From WHTI01 sp963756365 (lineage in GTDB: Bacteria; Actinomycetota; CADDZG01; WHSQ01): 64,000 bases of DNA. The translations under genes were made by a program, and so were the position numbers. The stretch spans positions 1,984,001 to 2,048,000 of the forward strand of contig CAVWNF010000003.1 of NCBI GenBank assembly GCA_963756365.1, read 5' to 3'. The stretch's first letter is position 1. Every line of letters begins with the position of its first letter. Below are positions 25,493-34,686 of the stretch, in pieces. The notes beneath the pieces were generated by a model. The model ran no database searches, was not told the origin of the DNA, and saw nothing but the letters and a program-made list of their open reading frames with translations.

Positions 25493-26634
25493 GCGACGCC
25501 CTCCTCGGAACGCAATCCCGCGCTGATCGTTTCGATCATGTCTGCGATCGCGTAGCACGTCCTCGGATGACCCCGGGAACGGGACGACCACGATCCTTGT
25601 GTTGGAGAGGGCGCTCGTCGGCGAAGTCCCGGTTCTGCTCGAAGCGCGGGAACAGTGGACGACCGAGCTTGCCCGGGTGAGTGAATCGGTAGGCGGCTTC
25701 CATCTCGACGAACCCATACTCGCCCGCGACGCATGCAGCCATCACCTCAGGTACCGATCCAGAGGTTGCGATCTGGACCCCCGGACTCGCAAGTACCACC
25801 AGCAGGTCGAGTCTCCCAGGGGTAGCTATCGGGGTCGTCGGGAAGATCGTGGCGAGGTCGGACTTCGTCCACCCCGCCTTCCAACCTGCCTGCGCAAGTT
25901 TGTCGAACCCTGCCGAGATGTTGCTCCTCGACCTGGTGGCGCGTGCTGCCCATCTGGCGAACCGGATCAACCCTGTGCGGGTCGCCGATCGTCTCCCCGG
26001 CCAGTTGCGCGGGTTCACATACGGGCGCTGGTCGTCACGCACATCCAATTGGGAGCTGATCGGAGAGACGACCCCATCGTGGTCAAGGGCCATCCAGTCG
26101 TCGGCGACATACCCATGGCCGCGCCTCATCAACTCGAAGATGATCCTCGACTTCCCTGTTGCGGTCCACGCAGAGATCGCCACGCGGTGATCGTTCACGG
26201 CAGCAGCGGCCCCCCGATACATGCCGATCTCCATCCGCCAGAGCGCAGCTCGAAGGACCGGATGCAGCACCCAGTTCGAGAAATACCGGGGGTCCATCTC
26301 CGCATCGACGACAACGGGTTCTGAGTCGAGATTGTGGAACGGGATCCATGCTGCACGATCGAGGTGATCGGCAACCCAGATGCCGTTCCTCGTCGGGCCA
26401 AGGTTGATCGGAGGCAATGAACGACCCTGGGGGCGGACTCCGGGCCGGAACTCGATCGCAAGCTCCGGAGCACCGTCCACGGGACCTTCCAGCCCATCGA
26501 GCGATGCGGCGCGCCCAGTCCCCTGCAGGGTGTTGGGTCCCCGTCAGGGAAACGTTCAATCGGCCAGCTATCGAATACCTGATCACTTCGTCGCCCCTCC
26601 TCGGAAAGGAGACCTCTAGCCTGCGCTGGTTCAT
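25489..26634 (-). CDS. HPr-kinase-like P-loop protein in glycan operon, frameshifted
   Basis: Resembles the HprK-related P-loop proteins: Walker A in SAWTATGKSRIIFELMRRG (near the middle), followed by VADDWMALDHDG, the position of the HprK Asp/Asp segment. HprK proper phosphorylates HPr on serine; relatives in glycan and peptide clusters have unknown substrates. The N-terminal ~55 residues (EVSFPRRGDEVIRYSIAG) are read in another frame, joined near 26495 (one extra G would explain it). The C-terminus needs two more shifts near 25620 and 25550 to end in IADMIETISAGLRSEEG at 25489. Joined length ~380. Start overlaps the Wzx stop (ATGA) and its stop overlaps the GT4 start (GTGA). Confidence 0.6.
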
Positions 26635-28070
26635 GCTCTCCCTACTATCGTCATCGGCTCTTCCGACCCAGCGTCTTTAGACGCACCGGTCTTGTTCCGG
26701 ATGATCAACGGCACCGCCGCCATGGCGAACGCCACGGCACCTGCGCCGAGACGCCCAACCACACCGCCCGGCACCGACACCACGACCACACCCATGAAGG
26801 CGGCGACCAAGGAGCCCTCAGCGATGCCCCTCATCTTGATCCGCAACGGCTTGAGTGCGCCGAGGAGGAAGAAGGTCAGGATCACCTCGGTGATCAGCGT
26901 CGAGTAGACCGCTCCGAGGATGCCCCAGATGGGGATCGCTACGAGGTTGAGCCCAAGGTTCGACACCGCTGCGATGACGACCGCCGCCGTTCTCTTGCTC
27001 TGGCGGTCGACCGCGGTGAGGACGTGCCCGATCAGATTGTTGACGAAGCGCATCGGTAGCACCAAGGCCAGGAGTAACAGAGCGCGTTCGCCCGCGAGGA
27101 AATCGGATCCATAGGTGAGTCCCATGATCGGTCCGGCGAGGATCATCAGGCCCACCATCATCGGGATCGAGACGACCAACAGCAGTCTCACGGACGCATC
27201 GAAGAGCCTCTCGACCTCTGGATCATCTGCACGTCCGACCCTGGAGAGGACCGGGTACAACGAACCGGAGAAAGAGGACGCAAGGATAGGAACGGTCAGG
27301 ATGATCACAGACACCGCTCCGTAGAGACCGACCTCTTCGGGTGGGCGAAGGGCTGCTAGAAGAACGACGTCGAACCGCATGTAAACGGCGGTGAACGCGT
27401 AGGAGATCGCCATCGGGATCGAGGTCTTGAGGAGCGGTCGCCACTTCTCAGGTGCCCATCGAGGCCTTAGCGGCCCCCACAGCTTCCGGTAGAACGCCAG
27501 GCTGACGCCTAGAGCCGCGATGCGGCCGAGGGTCAGGCCCGCGATCGCTCCTGGTACGCCTGCCCCCATCGACAATGCCACCCCGACTCCGAGGATCGCG
27601 AAGACGCCCTCGACCCCGGTCGCGTAGGACTCGTACTCCATCCGCTCCCGAGCGTGGAAAGCAGCCCTCAGGATCAACACGGGGGCACTTATGGCGATGT
27701 AACCGGCCGCACCGGCCAGGGCCTTGGTGATATGTCCGTGTGGATCGATCGTGATCGTGAAGGCGAACAAGGCAAAGGCAACGACTCCGCCGAGGAGACA
27801 GGCGAGGGTGAACGCCTCCTCGAGATCAGCGCGCGATCCCTTGCGCGCCAACTCTCTGATGAGCAGGTAATCCAGACCGAACACCGCGAGGAAACTCAAG
27901 GTGCCTGCCAGTGTCCATGACAGCGAGAAGACGCCCATGCCATCGGGCCCCAGCGACCTCGCCACCATCACCGCCGCGATCGCCTTGGATCCGCCAGCGA
28001 CGATCAGCGACAGCAGTTGCGCCGCTGAGTTCTTGGCGATCCGGCGAGAAGACGGCGAGAGCGAACTCAC
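26631..28070 (-). CDS. Wzx-type oligosaccharide flippase (operon 1 copy)
   Basis: Polysaccharide-biosynthesis flippase of the MOP superfamily, 479 residues with 12-14 predicted transmembrane helices. Family features: ARSLGPDGMGVFSLSWTLAG near the N-terminus, YIAISAPVLILRAAFHARERME in the middle, and FRFVNN-type sequence (LPMRFVNNLIGHVLTAVDRQ) in the second half. It would move an undecaprenyl-phosphate-linked repeat unit across the membrane. It is strikingly similar to the flippase at 41601-43045 (ARSLGPDG.GVFSLSWTLAGTL and SAPVLILRAAFHARERME are shared), so the two are paralogues. GTG start overlapping the dehydrogenase stop (GTGA). Confidence 0.87.
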   Translation of the reverse strand: MSSLSPSSRRIAKNSAAQLLSLIVAGGSKAIAAVMVARSLGPDGMGVFSLSWTLAGTLSFLAVFGLDYLLIRELARKGSRADLEEAFTLACLLGGVVAFALFAFTITIDPHGHITKALAGAAGYIAISAPVLILRAAFHARERMEYESYATGVEGVFAILGVGVALSMGAGVPGAIAGLTLGRIAALGVSLAFYRKLWGPLRPRWAPEKWRPLLKTSIPMAISYAFTAVYMRFDVVLLAALRPPEEVGLYGAVSVIILTVPILASSFSGSLYPVLSRVGRADDPEVERLFDASVRLLLVVSIPMMVGLMILAGPIMGLTYGSDFLAGERALLLLALVLPMRFVNNLIGHVLTAVDRQSKRTAAVVIAAVSNLGLNLVAIPIWGILGAVYSTLITEVILTFFLLGALKPLRIKMRGIAEGSLVAAFMGVVVVSVPGGVVGRLGAGAVAFAMAAVPLIIRNKTGASKDAGSEEPMTIVGRA

Positions 28071-29434
28071 AGACGCTCGATCCTCGCAGTACCAGATTCG
28101 AAGGAAGCCAACACGTTGCGGGTATCGAACACGTTGTGTGCCCGGTCGATAACGTCGTTCCAGTCGTAGTCAGAGTGATCCGTGCAGATGACGACGCAGT
28201 GAGCTGCTCCCAGTTCGGTGGCAAGGTCTTCGACCGAGATCAGCACGCGGCCATCGACCTTCACCGAAGGACAGTAAGGATCGTGATACACGACCTCGGC
28301 TCCGAGTTGTGAGAGGGCGGACATCACGTCGAGAGACGCCGAGTTACGCGCATCCTCGATGTCGCGCTTGAACGCTGCTCCAAGGACCAGGATCCTCTTT
28401 CCCTCAAGTCCCGAGACCATCCGGGCTACGCGCTCGGCAACGTAACCGGGCATCGAGTCGTTCACCGCGCGAGCATCACGCAGCATCGACAAAGGCTTGC
28501 CGGCCACCTCCGCCCGCCATGCGAGATAGACGGGATCGACCGGGATGCAGTGACCTCCAACGCCTGGCCCTGGGTAGAACGGGGTGAATCCATACGGCTT
28601 GGTTGCGGCGAGGTCGATGGCTTCCCAGATGTTGACGCCCATCTCCCCGGCAACCTGTGCGAGTTCGTTGACTAAGGCGATGTTCACATCCCTGAAGGTG
28701 TTCTCGAGGAGCTTGGTGAACTCCGCGACCCTCGGCGAGGATGCCGGGACGACCGTCTTGACCACATTCGAGTAAAGGGCGATCGTGGCTGCCGTCGATC
28801 CGGGCCCCACACCAGAAACGAGTTTGGGAACGTCCACGACATCGAGACCCGAGGCCGGGTCAACGCGCTCCGGAGAGAATCCGACGAAGAAGTCCGTCTC
28901 GGCCTCGAGACCAGAGGCCTCGAGTATCGGGACGAGCATCTTCTCGGTGGTGTCTGGGATCACCGTGCTCTCGAGCACCACCAGTGACCCCTTCCGGATC
29001 TGAGGGATCAGCGCCTCGGTCGCCTCCATCACGAACCTCTGATCCGGTTCTCCACCTCGTAGAGGAGTCGGAACGCAGATCAGGAAGATATCGGGAGCAC
29101 CTAGATCGGTTCCCGAAGATGTCACGGACAGCCTGCCGGCATCTACCAGGCGGGCGACACTCGAGTCGGAGATGCAATCCAACGGGCTGCGTCCCTCACG
29201 CAATGCATCGACCTTCGTAGCGTCGAGGTCGGCGCCGACTACCTGGAAGCCCGCATCACCAAGAGCGACCGCCAGCGGCAACCCAACGTAGCCGAGGCCG
29301 ATGACGCCAACCGTGGCGGTCCGCGTCTCGATCTTCGCGATCGTCTCGGCTGCGTGTTCGTGCCCATGGAGGGGCTCCGTCGACGTGGAACCTGTCGACT
29401 TGGTCGCTGACCCAACTATCGGTTCGACGTACAT
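28067..29434 (-). CDS. Nucleotide-sugar (UDP-sugar) dehydrogenase, WecC/UDP-GlcDH type
   Basis: NAD-dependent four-electron oxidation of a UDP-hexose or UDP-HexNAc to the uronic acid, for glycan synthesis. 455 residues from the ATG at 29434 (GGAGG five bases upstream; an in-frame GTG at 29482 is less likely). N-terminal Rossmann domain: VGVIGLGYVGLPLAVALGDA. Central: STVIPDTTEK, FSPERVDPA, ENTFRDVNIALVNELA. The catalytic Cys is in PGVGGHCIPVDPVYL. C-terminal UDP-binding domain: ILVLGAAFKRDIEDARNSAS. The SPERV and VGGHCIPVDP signatures place it with the WecC/WbpA/VipA group, so UDP-ManNAc or UDP-GlcNAc is the better substrate guess. An acidic polymer follows from this. Confidence 0.92.
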   Translation of the reverse strand: MYVEPIVGSATKSTGSTSTEPLHGHEHAAETIAKIETRTATVGVIGLGYVGLPLAVALGDAGFQVVGADLDATKVDALREGRSPLDCISDSSVARLVDAGRLSVTSSGTDLGAPDIFLICVPTPLRGGEPDQRFVMEATEALIPQIRKGSLVVLESTVIPDTTEKMLVPILEASGLEAETDFFVGFSPERVDPASGLDVVDVPKLVSGVGPGSTAATIALYSNVVKTVVPASSPRVAEFTKLLENTFRDVNIALVNELAQVAGEMGVNIWEAIDLAATKPYGFTPFYPGPGVGGHCIPVDPVYLAWRAEVAGKPLSMLRDARAVNDSMPGYVAERVARMVSGLEGKRILVLGAAFKRDIEDARNSASLDVMSALSQLGAEVVYHDPYCPSVKVDGRVLISVEDLATELGAAHCVVICTDHSDYDWNDVIDRAHNVFDTRNVLASFESGTARIERL

Positions 29435-29436
29435 CT

Positions 29437-30360
29437 CTACCTCCACACCGGCGCCACTGCCGGCTTCTCGGTCAGGCGCCACCTGAGGTCTCCTCCAGGA
29501 AGCGCTTCGCCATCGGCTGAGTAGACGGCGAGATGGTCGGTTGCCAACAGGACGAAACGGCCGTCGGGAGAGAACGATGGATAGCGATCAACCGAATCGC
29601 TACCGATGAGTCGCTCGACCTGCTCGGTCGCGACCTCGTAGGTGAACAGCTGCCACACCTCGTCCTGCCGTGTAGAGGCGAACACCAACTTCGTTCCGTC
29701 GGGCGAGTAACGGGGGAACATGTCCTCGAACTCTCCTGAGGTGATCATCCGCACATCTCTTGATGTGAGGTCGAGCGACGCCAGGTGATAGGACTCGCCC
29801 TCTACCTTCCGCGCGAACGTGACGGTTGGTCGCGTCCGGCGCGATCGTTGGATAGACATCGTCAGTCGGGCCCTCGGTCAATGCCCTCGGTTCACCGCCC
29901 TTAACGGGAACCATGTAGAGATGCCAGTGACCCCCTTCCCCGCGGGTCGAGGAGAACACGATGCTCTTCCCATCCGGAGTGAAGTTCGGATAGTCGTTTG
30001 CATTGAGCCCTTTGGTCAGCCTGTACGGATCGGACCCGTCGGCATCGGCGACCCAGATGTGCGACCAGTCGTTGTCGTCGGTCACCGCGTAGACGATCGA
30101 GTCGCCATCTGGCGACCATGACGGGGACGTCACGTACGCACCTGGCACGGGGATCTCGCTGTCGGTGTTGGTCGCGAGATCCTTCACCAACAGCGACGAG
30201 CGACCGACCCCGGTTTCCCTGACGAACGCTATCTGGCCCTCAAGGGCATCCTCGGGCGCGGGCTTCTCGCGGAGGCTCACCGGACGGCGTTCGTTGCTGC
30301 TGGCACACGCGCCACCGAAGAGACCTAGAACGAGGACAGACCAAGAAGCGAACGTCTCAC
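29437..30360 (-). CDS. TolB-like beta-propeller lipoprotein (operon 1 copy), frameshifted
   Basis: Surface lipoprotein with WD40-like PD40 propeller blades. The GTG at 30360 overlaps the upstream stop (GTGA); the signal reads RRSLLGL and, after a shift within the signal peptide near 30330, VLGLFGGAC with a lipobox Cys, then NERRPVSLRE. Blades follow: SPSWSPDGDSIVYA, YPNFTPDGKSIVFSSTR, then after a second shift near 29850 FPRYSPDGTKLVFASTR and YPSFSPDGRFVLLA. The paralogue at 43064-43996 is intact and shows the same order, including ERRPVSLRE after the lipobox and LRWRLT.KPA at the end. It probably works with the GT-C-like protein encoded in the same operon; mechanism unknown. Confidence 0.75.
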
Positions 30361-31319
30361 AGCCGAACCTCGGTGGAGTGCAGCATCCGGGTCTCCTGGG
30401 CCATGCCGAGGCGCTCGAACCTCATCGCACAGATCTGCTCCGACACCAGTCCGAGGCCCATCAGGGACAGCGAACTGGTGAACAGAACCGATGCGATCGT
30501 CCACGCAGCACCCATTCCGAGCACGGACACGACCCCGGCTGCGATCGCGCCCAGCAGGGGCAACGATGCCAGCGGCAGGAAGATCTTGATCGGAGAGAAC
30601 AGCGTGGTGATCTTGAACATGATGATGAAGAACTTGGCGCCGTCCCTGAACAGGCGGATCTTGGAGCTGCCCAGTCGCTTGCGCGCCTCGATCGGGACGT
30701 ACCTGACCGCGTAGCCCGCTCTCATCGAACTCAGGGTGATGGTCGTCGGGTAGCTGAAGCCGTTCGGCAGCAGGGGCAGGAACTCTTCCGCGACGGTGCG
30801 CCTAACGACACGGAACCCAGACGTCAGGTCCTCGACCTTGCGGTCGGTCATCCACGATGCCAACCGGTTCCAGAACGAGTTCGCTACACGACGGAGGAAC
30901 GACGCCTGCCCCCGGGCAGACCTGGCCCCCACGACCATGTCGTAGGTGCCTGCGTGCTCGAGCAGCTTGAGGAGGTCGTCCGCGGTGTGCTGGCCGTCCC
31001 CGTCCATGAAGCAGATGAACTCGCCCTGTGCATGGCGGATACCCGCCTTGATCGCCGCTCCGTTGCCGCCGTTGACGGGCAGAGGAACGACCCGGGCGCC
31101 GGCACGCTCTGCCTCGATACGGGTGAGGTCGGAAGAGCCGTCGTCTACCACGATGATCTCCGTGTCGGCAGCCATCGCCTCGCGAACGTTCGCAACCACG
31201 TCGCCGATCGCCTCCGCTTCGTTGAAAGCCGGGATGACCACGGTGTACGCGGGTGTCGTTGGGACGGACATCTCGCTGATGTCCGGCGCAGCTGTTAGGT
31301 AGTCGTACCGGGGAGTCAT
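30357..31319 (-). CDS. GT2 polyprenyl-phosphate glycosyltransferase with C-terminal membrane helices
   Basis: Family 2 glycosyltransferase of the DPM1/GtrB type, 320 residues. GT-A motifs: TVVIPAFNEAEAIGDVV, IIVVDDGSSDLT, GGNGAAIKAG, and the metal site CFMDGDGQHT. After LTSGFRVVRR and ARKRLGSSKI there are two transmembrane helices (about 235-260 and 265-290), as in GtrB. It would charge undecaprenyl phosphate with a single sugar, giving the lipid-linked donor that GT-C enzymes use, which fits its place directly after the GT-C-like gene (TAATG, one-base overlap). No catalytic residue is missing. Confidence 0.87.
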   Translation of the reverse strand: MTPRYDYLTAAPDISEMSVPTTPAYTVVIPAFNEAEAIGDVVANVREAMAADTEIIVVDDGSSDLTRIEAERAGARVVPLPVNGGNGAAIKAGIRHAQGEFICFMDGDGQHTADDLLKLLEHAGTYDMVVGARSARGQASFLRRVANSFWNRLASWMTDRKVEDLTSGFRVVRRTVAEEFLPLLPNGFSYPTTITLSSMRAGYAVRYVPIEARKRLGSSKIRLFRDGAKFFIIMFKITTLFSPIKIFLPLASLPLLGAIAAGVVSVLGMGAAWTIASVLFTSSLSLMGLGLVSEQICAMRFERLGMAQETRMLHSTEVRL

Positions 31320-33574
31320 TACTCAGCACCTCCGAGAAGTGGGACGGCAGGACCGTCGTTGAATAGTTCGCCCCGATGCCACTCGTAGTCCTTGAACTGC
31401 GGTGAAGCGTCGGCCGCACGGATGTCCGGCGTCATACGGATCTCGTAGATCCTGATGTTGGCGTCGTCATAGAAGATCGTCATGTCGTCGTGGTAGCGCC
31501 GGTAGGTTTCGGCCCAGCGCGCGGTGATCGCCATGATCCGCCCGCGCTTTGCATCGTCCCGGTAGTACTCATCGGTCGCACTCGCCGCCGGGAGGGGGAA
31601 ACCGGGGAACGGTTCCTTCTCCACAGAGATGAAGATGCGCTCGGTGGGGATCGGCAGCTGATACGCAGGATCGCGGGCGTCATGGAGCCTGATGTCGCGA
31701 GCGAAGACCCATAGGTCAACGAAGTAGGACGACCCCATGAGCCTCTGTCGTTGCTCCGGGATCCCGACCATCGTGTAGGTGAAACGCTCGGTCGAATCCT
31801 TGATCAGCTGAGTCTGGGTGACCATCGTGGAGTACTCGATGTAGGACACCCACTGCTTGGTCGGGGGGAACGCTCGCCCGAAGAGAGCGAGCCCGATGCA
31901 CCCGACGAGAAGGGTGATGCCCATGGAGAATCGAGCCATCCGACGAGGGATGAATGCCGCTCCTCCAGCGATGAGGAGCCCAAGGAGCAGGGCCACCCAC
32001 GGACTCGCCGAATACTCCAACCTCTTCGAATAGAACGTGTCGAGCGGCAGCCAGCTTGCGTCGTAGAAGAGAAGGATCACGACACCGAGGCACGCGAGAG
32101 CGATGATCTGCGCGCCGAACGCCCGGGCCTTCTTGACGAACACGAGCCATGCCCCGCCCACGAGGCCGAACAGCACACCCAGCATCGCCAGGCGGGTGAT
32201 CCCGTTCTGTCCCTCATCAGGGTAGGCACCTGTGTCATCCGGGTCGTTGGCGAGTTCGTTCTCTTCCTCGGCCTTCTTCTCGGCCGCGGTCTGAACGGGG
32301 TTGAAGTTGGTCAGACCTCCGTAGAACTCGTTCCCGGAGATCAGCCCCAGCGGGATATAGAGCATCCCGACGAGCACCCCGGCGACGAGCGAGGCCGACA
32401 CTCCGATCGCCCACTTACTGCGCCCTCCACCCATGACCAGGGCGGTGGCAACGGCAGCGACCCCGGCGAAAGCCAGGAACACGGGGATCGGAACGGGGTG
32501 CATGAGGGCAAGGGCCACTCCCACGCAGCCCAGGGTCAGCAGGTGGCCGTAGTCCTTCTGCGAGACCGCCCACACGGCGAACGGGATCGCCAGGAACGTT
32601 AGGGCGATCGCAAGCTCCTGAGGCAAGGGCCCCAGTTGGCGGTTGAACGGTTCGTGCCATTCGGGCCTGGTGCCGAAGAGCCCGAAGGCCCCCGCGGCCA
32701 GCACGGCGGCACCTGCGTTCCTGGTGAGACGGAGAGTTGCGTAGAAGATGCCGAAGACCATCAGCATCCCCACGATGGGTCCAAGGAATCTCGTGACCTG
32801 AGCGGTGTCGACGATGACCGAAAGCTTCCCGACGTACGAGATGACCGAGGGCATCCCCATCGGATAGATGCCGTCCGGCCACAGGTTGTTGACCGCCAGG
32901 CCCTTGGCCCAGGTCATGTGGACGTAGGCATCCGGGACGACCATCGCGTCGTTAGCTAGAACGATCTGGAGTCGGAGCCAGAAAGACTGCAACAGCACGA
33001 AGATCACCGGGACGGTGAAGAGGAGGACGAATGGCAGTGACGAGAGCTTTATCCGCTGACGCGGAGGCTTAGGTGGCTTGGGGGCCGGACGGAATCTGTC
33101 CGTCTCTCCCCCGCCAGCGGCGGGCTCCTCCCACATGATGGTTCCCGATCGCTTCCGGAATCGCTTCCGGGGCATGACCCCGATAGCTCCGAGTTCACGA
33201 GCATCGTCATCCCACCGAGCCGAGGCGTCCGGGGACCTGGTCGAGCGCTCGTCGTGAGTGCTAACCGCCTTCGCCGCGGCCAGGTGAACGACCGAGAACG
33301 TGTTCCCAAGGTTGAAACCCGCGCGGCGGAAACGTGTGAAGTAGAGCGCCACGAGAGCTATCCCAACGAGGGTCACGGTTTCGTAGAGCCGCATGGCGGC
33401 CAGTAGATGGGTCACGACCAGAACGACTGCCATCCACCTGATGAAGTTGATGACGATCTCGTCAAGGCGATTACGCGCCGACTTGGGTTTCGGGAGGATG
33501 AGCGCCGGAAGCACCACGAAGCCGAGGAGGAACGAAGCAAGCACCAGAGTGAACGCCAGTCCGTTATTGGTCAT
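31319..33574 (-). CDS. Large GT-C-like membrane protein, first gene of operon 1
   Basis: A 751-residue integral membrane protein not matched to a named family. Layout: two or three helices at the N-terminus (KPKSARNRLDEIVINFIRWM between them), a ~100-residue cytoplasmic basic insert (110-180), then about ten helices. The first large loop has PDAYVHMTWAKGLAVNNLW followed by YPMGMPSV, which resembles the Asp/His loop and YPxG pattern of GT-C enzymes. The C-terminal ~170 residues are a soluble domain (TMVGIPEQRQR, VDLWVFARD, EYYRDDAKRGRIMA, RYHDDMTIFYDDANIRIYEI). The same architecture and motifs recur in the protein at 43993-46123. Lipid-linked sugar transferase activity is inferred from layout and from the DPM-like gene downstream. 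Upstream lie three operator-like boxes. Confidence 0.65.
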   Translation of the reverse strand: MTNNGLAFTLVLASFLLGFVVLPALILPKPKSARNRLDEIVINFIRWMAVVLVVTHLLAAMRLYETVTLVGIALVALYFTRFRRAGFNLGNTFSVVHLAAAKAVSTHDERSTRSPDASARWDDDARELGAIGVMPRKRFRKRSGTIMWEEPAAGGGETDRFRPAPKPPKPPRQRIKLSSLPFVLLFTVPVIFVLLQSFWLRLQIVLANDAMVVPDAYVHMTWAKGLAVNNLWPDGIYPMGMPSVISYVGKLSVIVDTAQVTRFLGPIVGMLMVFGIFYATLRLTRNAGAAVLAAGAFGLFGTRPEWHEPFNRQLGPLPQELAIALTFLAIPFAVWAVSQKDYGHLLTLGCVGVALALMHPVPIPVFLAFAGVAAVATALVMGGGRSKWAIGVSASLVAGVLVGMLYIPLGLISGNEFYGGLTNFNPVQTAAEKKAEEENELANDPDDTGAYPDEGQNGITRLAMLGVLFGLVGGAWLVFVKKARAFGAQIIALACLGVVILLFYDASWLPLDTFYSKRLEYSASPWVALLLGLLIAGGAAFIPRRMARFSMGITLLVGCIGLALFGRAFPPTKQWVSYIEYSTMVTQTQLIKDSTERFTYTMVGIPEQRQRLMGSSYFVDLWVFARDIRLHDARDPAYQLPIPTERIFISVEKEPFPGFPLPAASATDEYYRDDAKRGRIMAITARWAETYRRYHDDMTIFYDDANIRIYEIRMTPDIRAADASPQFKDYEWHRGELFNDGPAVPLLGGAE

Positions 33575-33739
33575 CGGACGGCGCTCGACTCAGACTTTGG
33601 TCCGCTCAGTACCCCTGGGCGAGCGGTAACCGTGACAGGTTCTCATGGTTGTGTTTCGGCCTCCAGATCGCTCTACTTCACGTCCTTTGAGGCTAGAGAT
33701 GGGAGCTTCTCCCAACATCGGGCGTACGCCCTGAAGAAG

Positions 33740-33798
33740 GGGGCTCAACGTCCCAAAACCCATGTCCAGAAGGGTCTACAGGCGGGGCCCGAAGGTCC
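33740..33798 (-). promoter_or_regulatory. Cluster of three operator-like boxes upstream of operon 1
   Basis: Plus-strand readings: GGGCCCGAAGGTCC (33785-33798), GTCCAGAAGGGTC (33764-33776), GGGGCTCAACGTCCC (33740-33754). They are imperfect palindromes spaced about 21-24 bases, i.e. about two helical turns. The first is identical over 14 bases to the box at 40667, and the third nearly matches the box at 53434. They lie 166-224 bases before the operon 1 start codon at 33574. The pattern resembles sites of NarL/DosR-type regulators; binding is inferred. Nothing else is seen in the 245-base gap 33575-33819. Confidence 0.5.
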
Positions 33799-33818
33799 GA
33801 CGTCAGTACGACCTTCGG
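33789..33818. terminator. Hairpin after the deacetylase gene (terminator or paired operator)
   Basis: CCGAAGGTC and GACCTTCGG are perfect inverted copies around a 12-base loop. It sits just downstream of the deacetylase stop at 33820 and could end that transcript, but it has no T tract and its left arm is part of the first operator-like box, so it may instead be two facing boxes. Confidence 0.4.
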
Positions 33819-33819
33819 C

Positions 33820-34686
33820 CTACTCCTCGTCGAAGAACTCGGCGGCGATCGAACCCCATCGATGGCGAGCCAGGATCCCGATCAGCTTGGGAGCCGTACT
33901 TTTCAGACGGGCGTAATGAACGAAGCCCTCCCACCCTTTGAGCGGCAAGCGCGGGTGATCCGGAACCAGCTCTCGCGGGTGGACGATAACCATGGGACGC
34001 TCGCCACGGGCAAGCATGCGAGAAAGGCCGAGAAGGATCGCCCGGCGGGGCATGAGCCGCAGGAACGCCCCGGACAAGAATGGGACCCTCACCCGACCCA
34101 CCCGATAGATCGCGGTCACCGGCACCCTCAGGATAGATCCGAGGAAGTGGGGCTCCAGAGCCGCTCCGCTGGTGCCGTAGAGATTCGTCTTGATCGGGAA
34201 CTCACTGGAGTCGTACCTGAAGCCGTGGTTCTCGAGAACCTCCGTGAACCACGGCGTGCGGGCATCGACCGACCAGCTCGGAGCCCTGAACCCGAGGGGT
34301 TGCGCACCGGTGATGTCGCCGAGGGCCCCAACCGACCGTCTCACCTGCTCCTCGAAGTCCGCCCTCGTCATCTGGTAGATCAGATCGTGGCTGTAGCTGT
34401 GGGACGCGATCTCGTGTCCTGCGTCGGCCAGTCTCCTCACGGCAGCCGGGTAACTCTCCGCAAACTCGCCAAGGACGAAGCATGTACTCGAGACCCCGGC
34501 ATCGCCGGTCAGATCGATCCAGCGATCGATGGCAAGAGCCATGTCGTAGGTCGTCGCACGTCGTTGCGACATGACCTCGTCCTGGTGGGGGTCCAACTGG
34601 GCGAAGTTGGCGTGATGCCAGTCCTCGACATCGATCGTCAAGAGGCCCCTGGGAGCAGGTCTCGTGCTAGCCTCGCCGAGTGTCAT
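33820..34686 (-). CDS. Polysaccharide deacetylase, PEP-CTERM/exosortase-locus type
   Basis: NodB-fold carbohydrate esterase family 4 deacetylase, 288 residues. The first metal Asp is in LLTIDVEDWHHANF; the metal His pair is in ASHSYSHDLIYQM; the arginine loop is FRAPSWSVD. The C-terminal VHPRELVPDHPRLP is the DUF3473-like tail of the subfamily usually found in PEP-CTERM/XrtA exopolysaccharide loci. No signal peptide is visible, as usual for this subfamily. No exosortase is present in the window. It would N-deacetylate an amino-sugar glycan. Its ATG (34686) overlaps the GTG start of the divergent ATP-grasp gene. Confidence 0.85.
   Translation of the reverse strand: MTLGEASTRPAPRGLLTIDVEDWHHANFAQLDPHQDEVMSQRRATTYDMALAIDRWIDLTGDAGVSSTCFVLGEFAESYPAAVRRLADAGHEIASHSYSHDLIYQMTRADFEEQVRRSVGALGDITGAQPLGFRAPSWSVDARTPWFTEVLENHGFRYDSSEFPIKTNLYGTSGAALEPHFLGSILRVPVTAIYRVGRVRVPFLSGAFLRLMPRRAILLGLSRMLARGERPMVIVHPRELVPDHPRLPLKGWEGFVHYARLKSTAPKLIGILARHRWGSIAAEFFDEE
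34668..34673 (+). promoter_or_regulatory. -10 hexamer TAGCCT, leaderless promoter of the ATP-grasp gene
   Basis: TAGCCT, spacer CGCCGA (6), GTG at 34680. It lies inside the first codons of the divergent deacetylase gene. Confidence 0.5.

Noticed and set aside
30165..31298. 377-codon plus-strand frame opposite the DPM-type GT2
   Set aside because: The minus strand encodes an intact GT2; the antisense product is Arg/His/Asp-rich with no motif.
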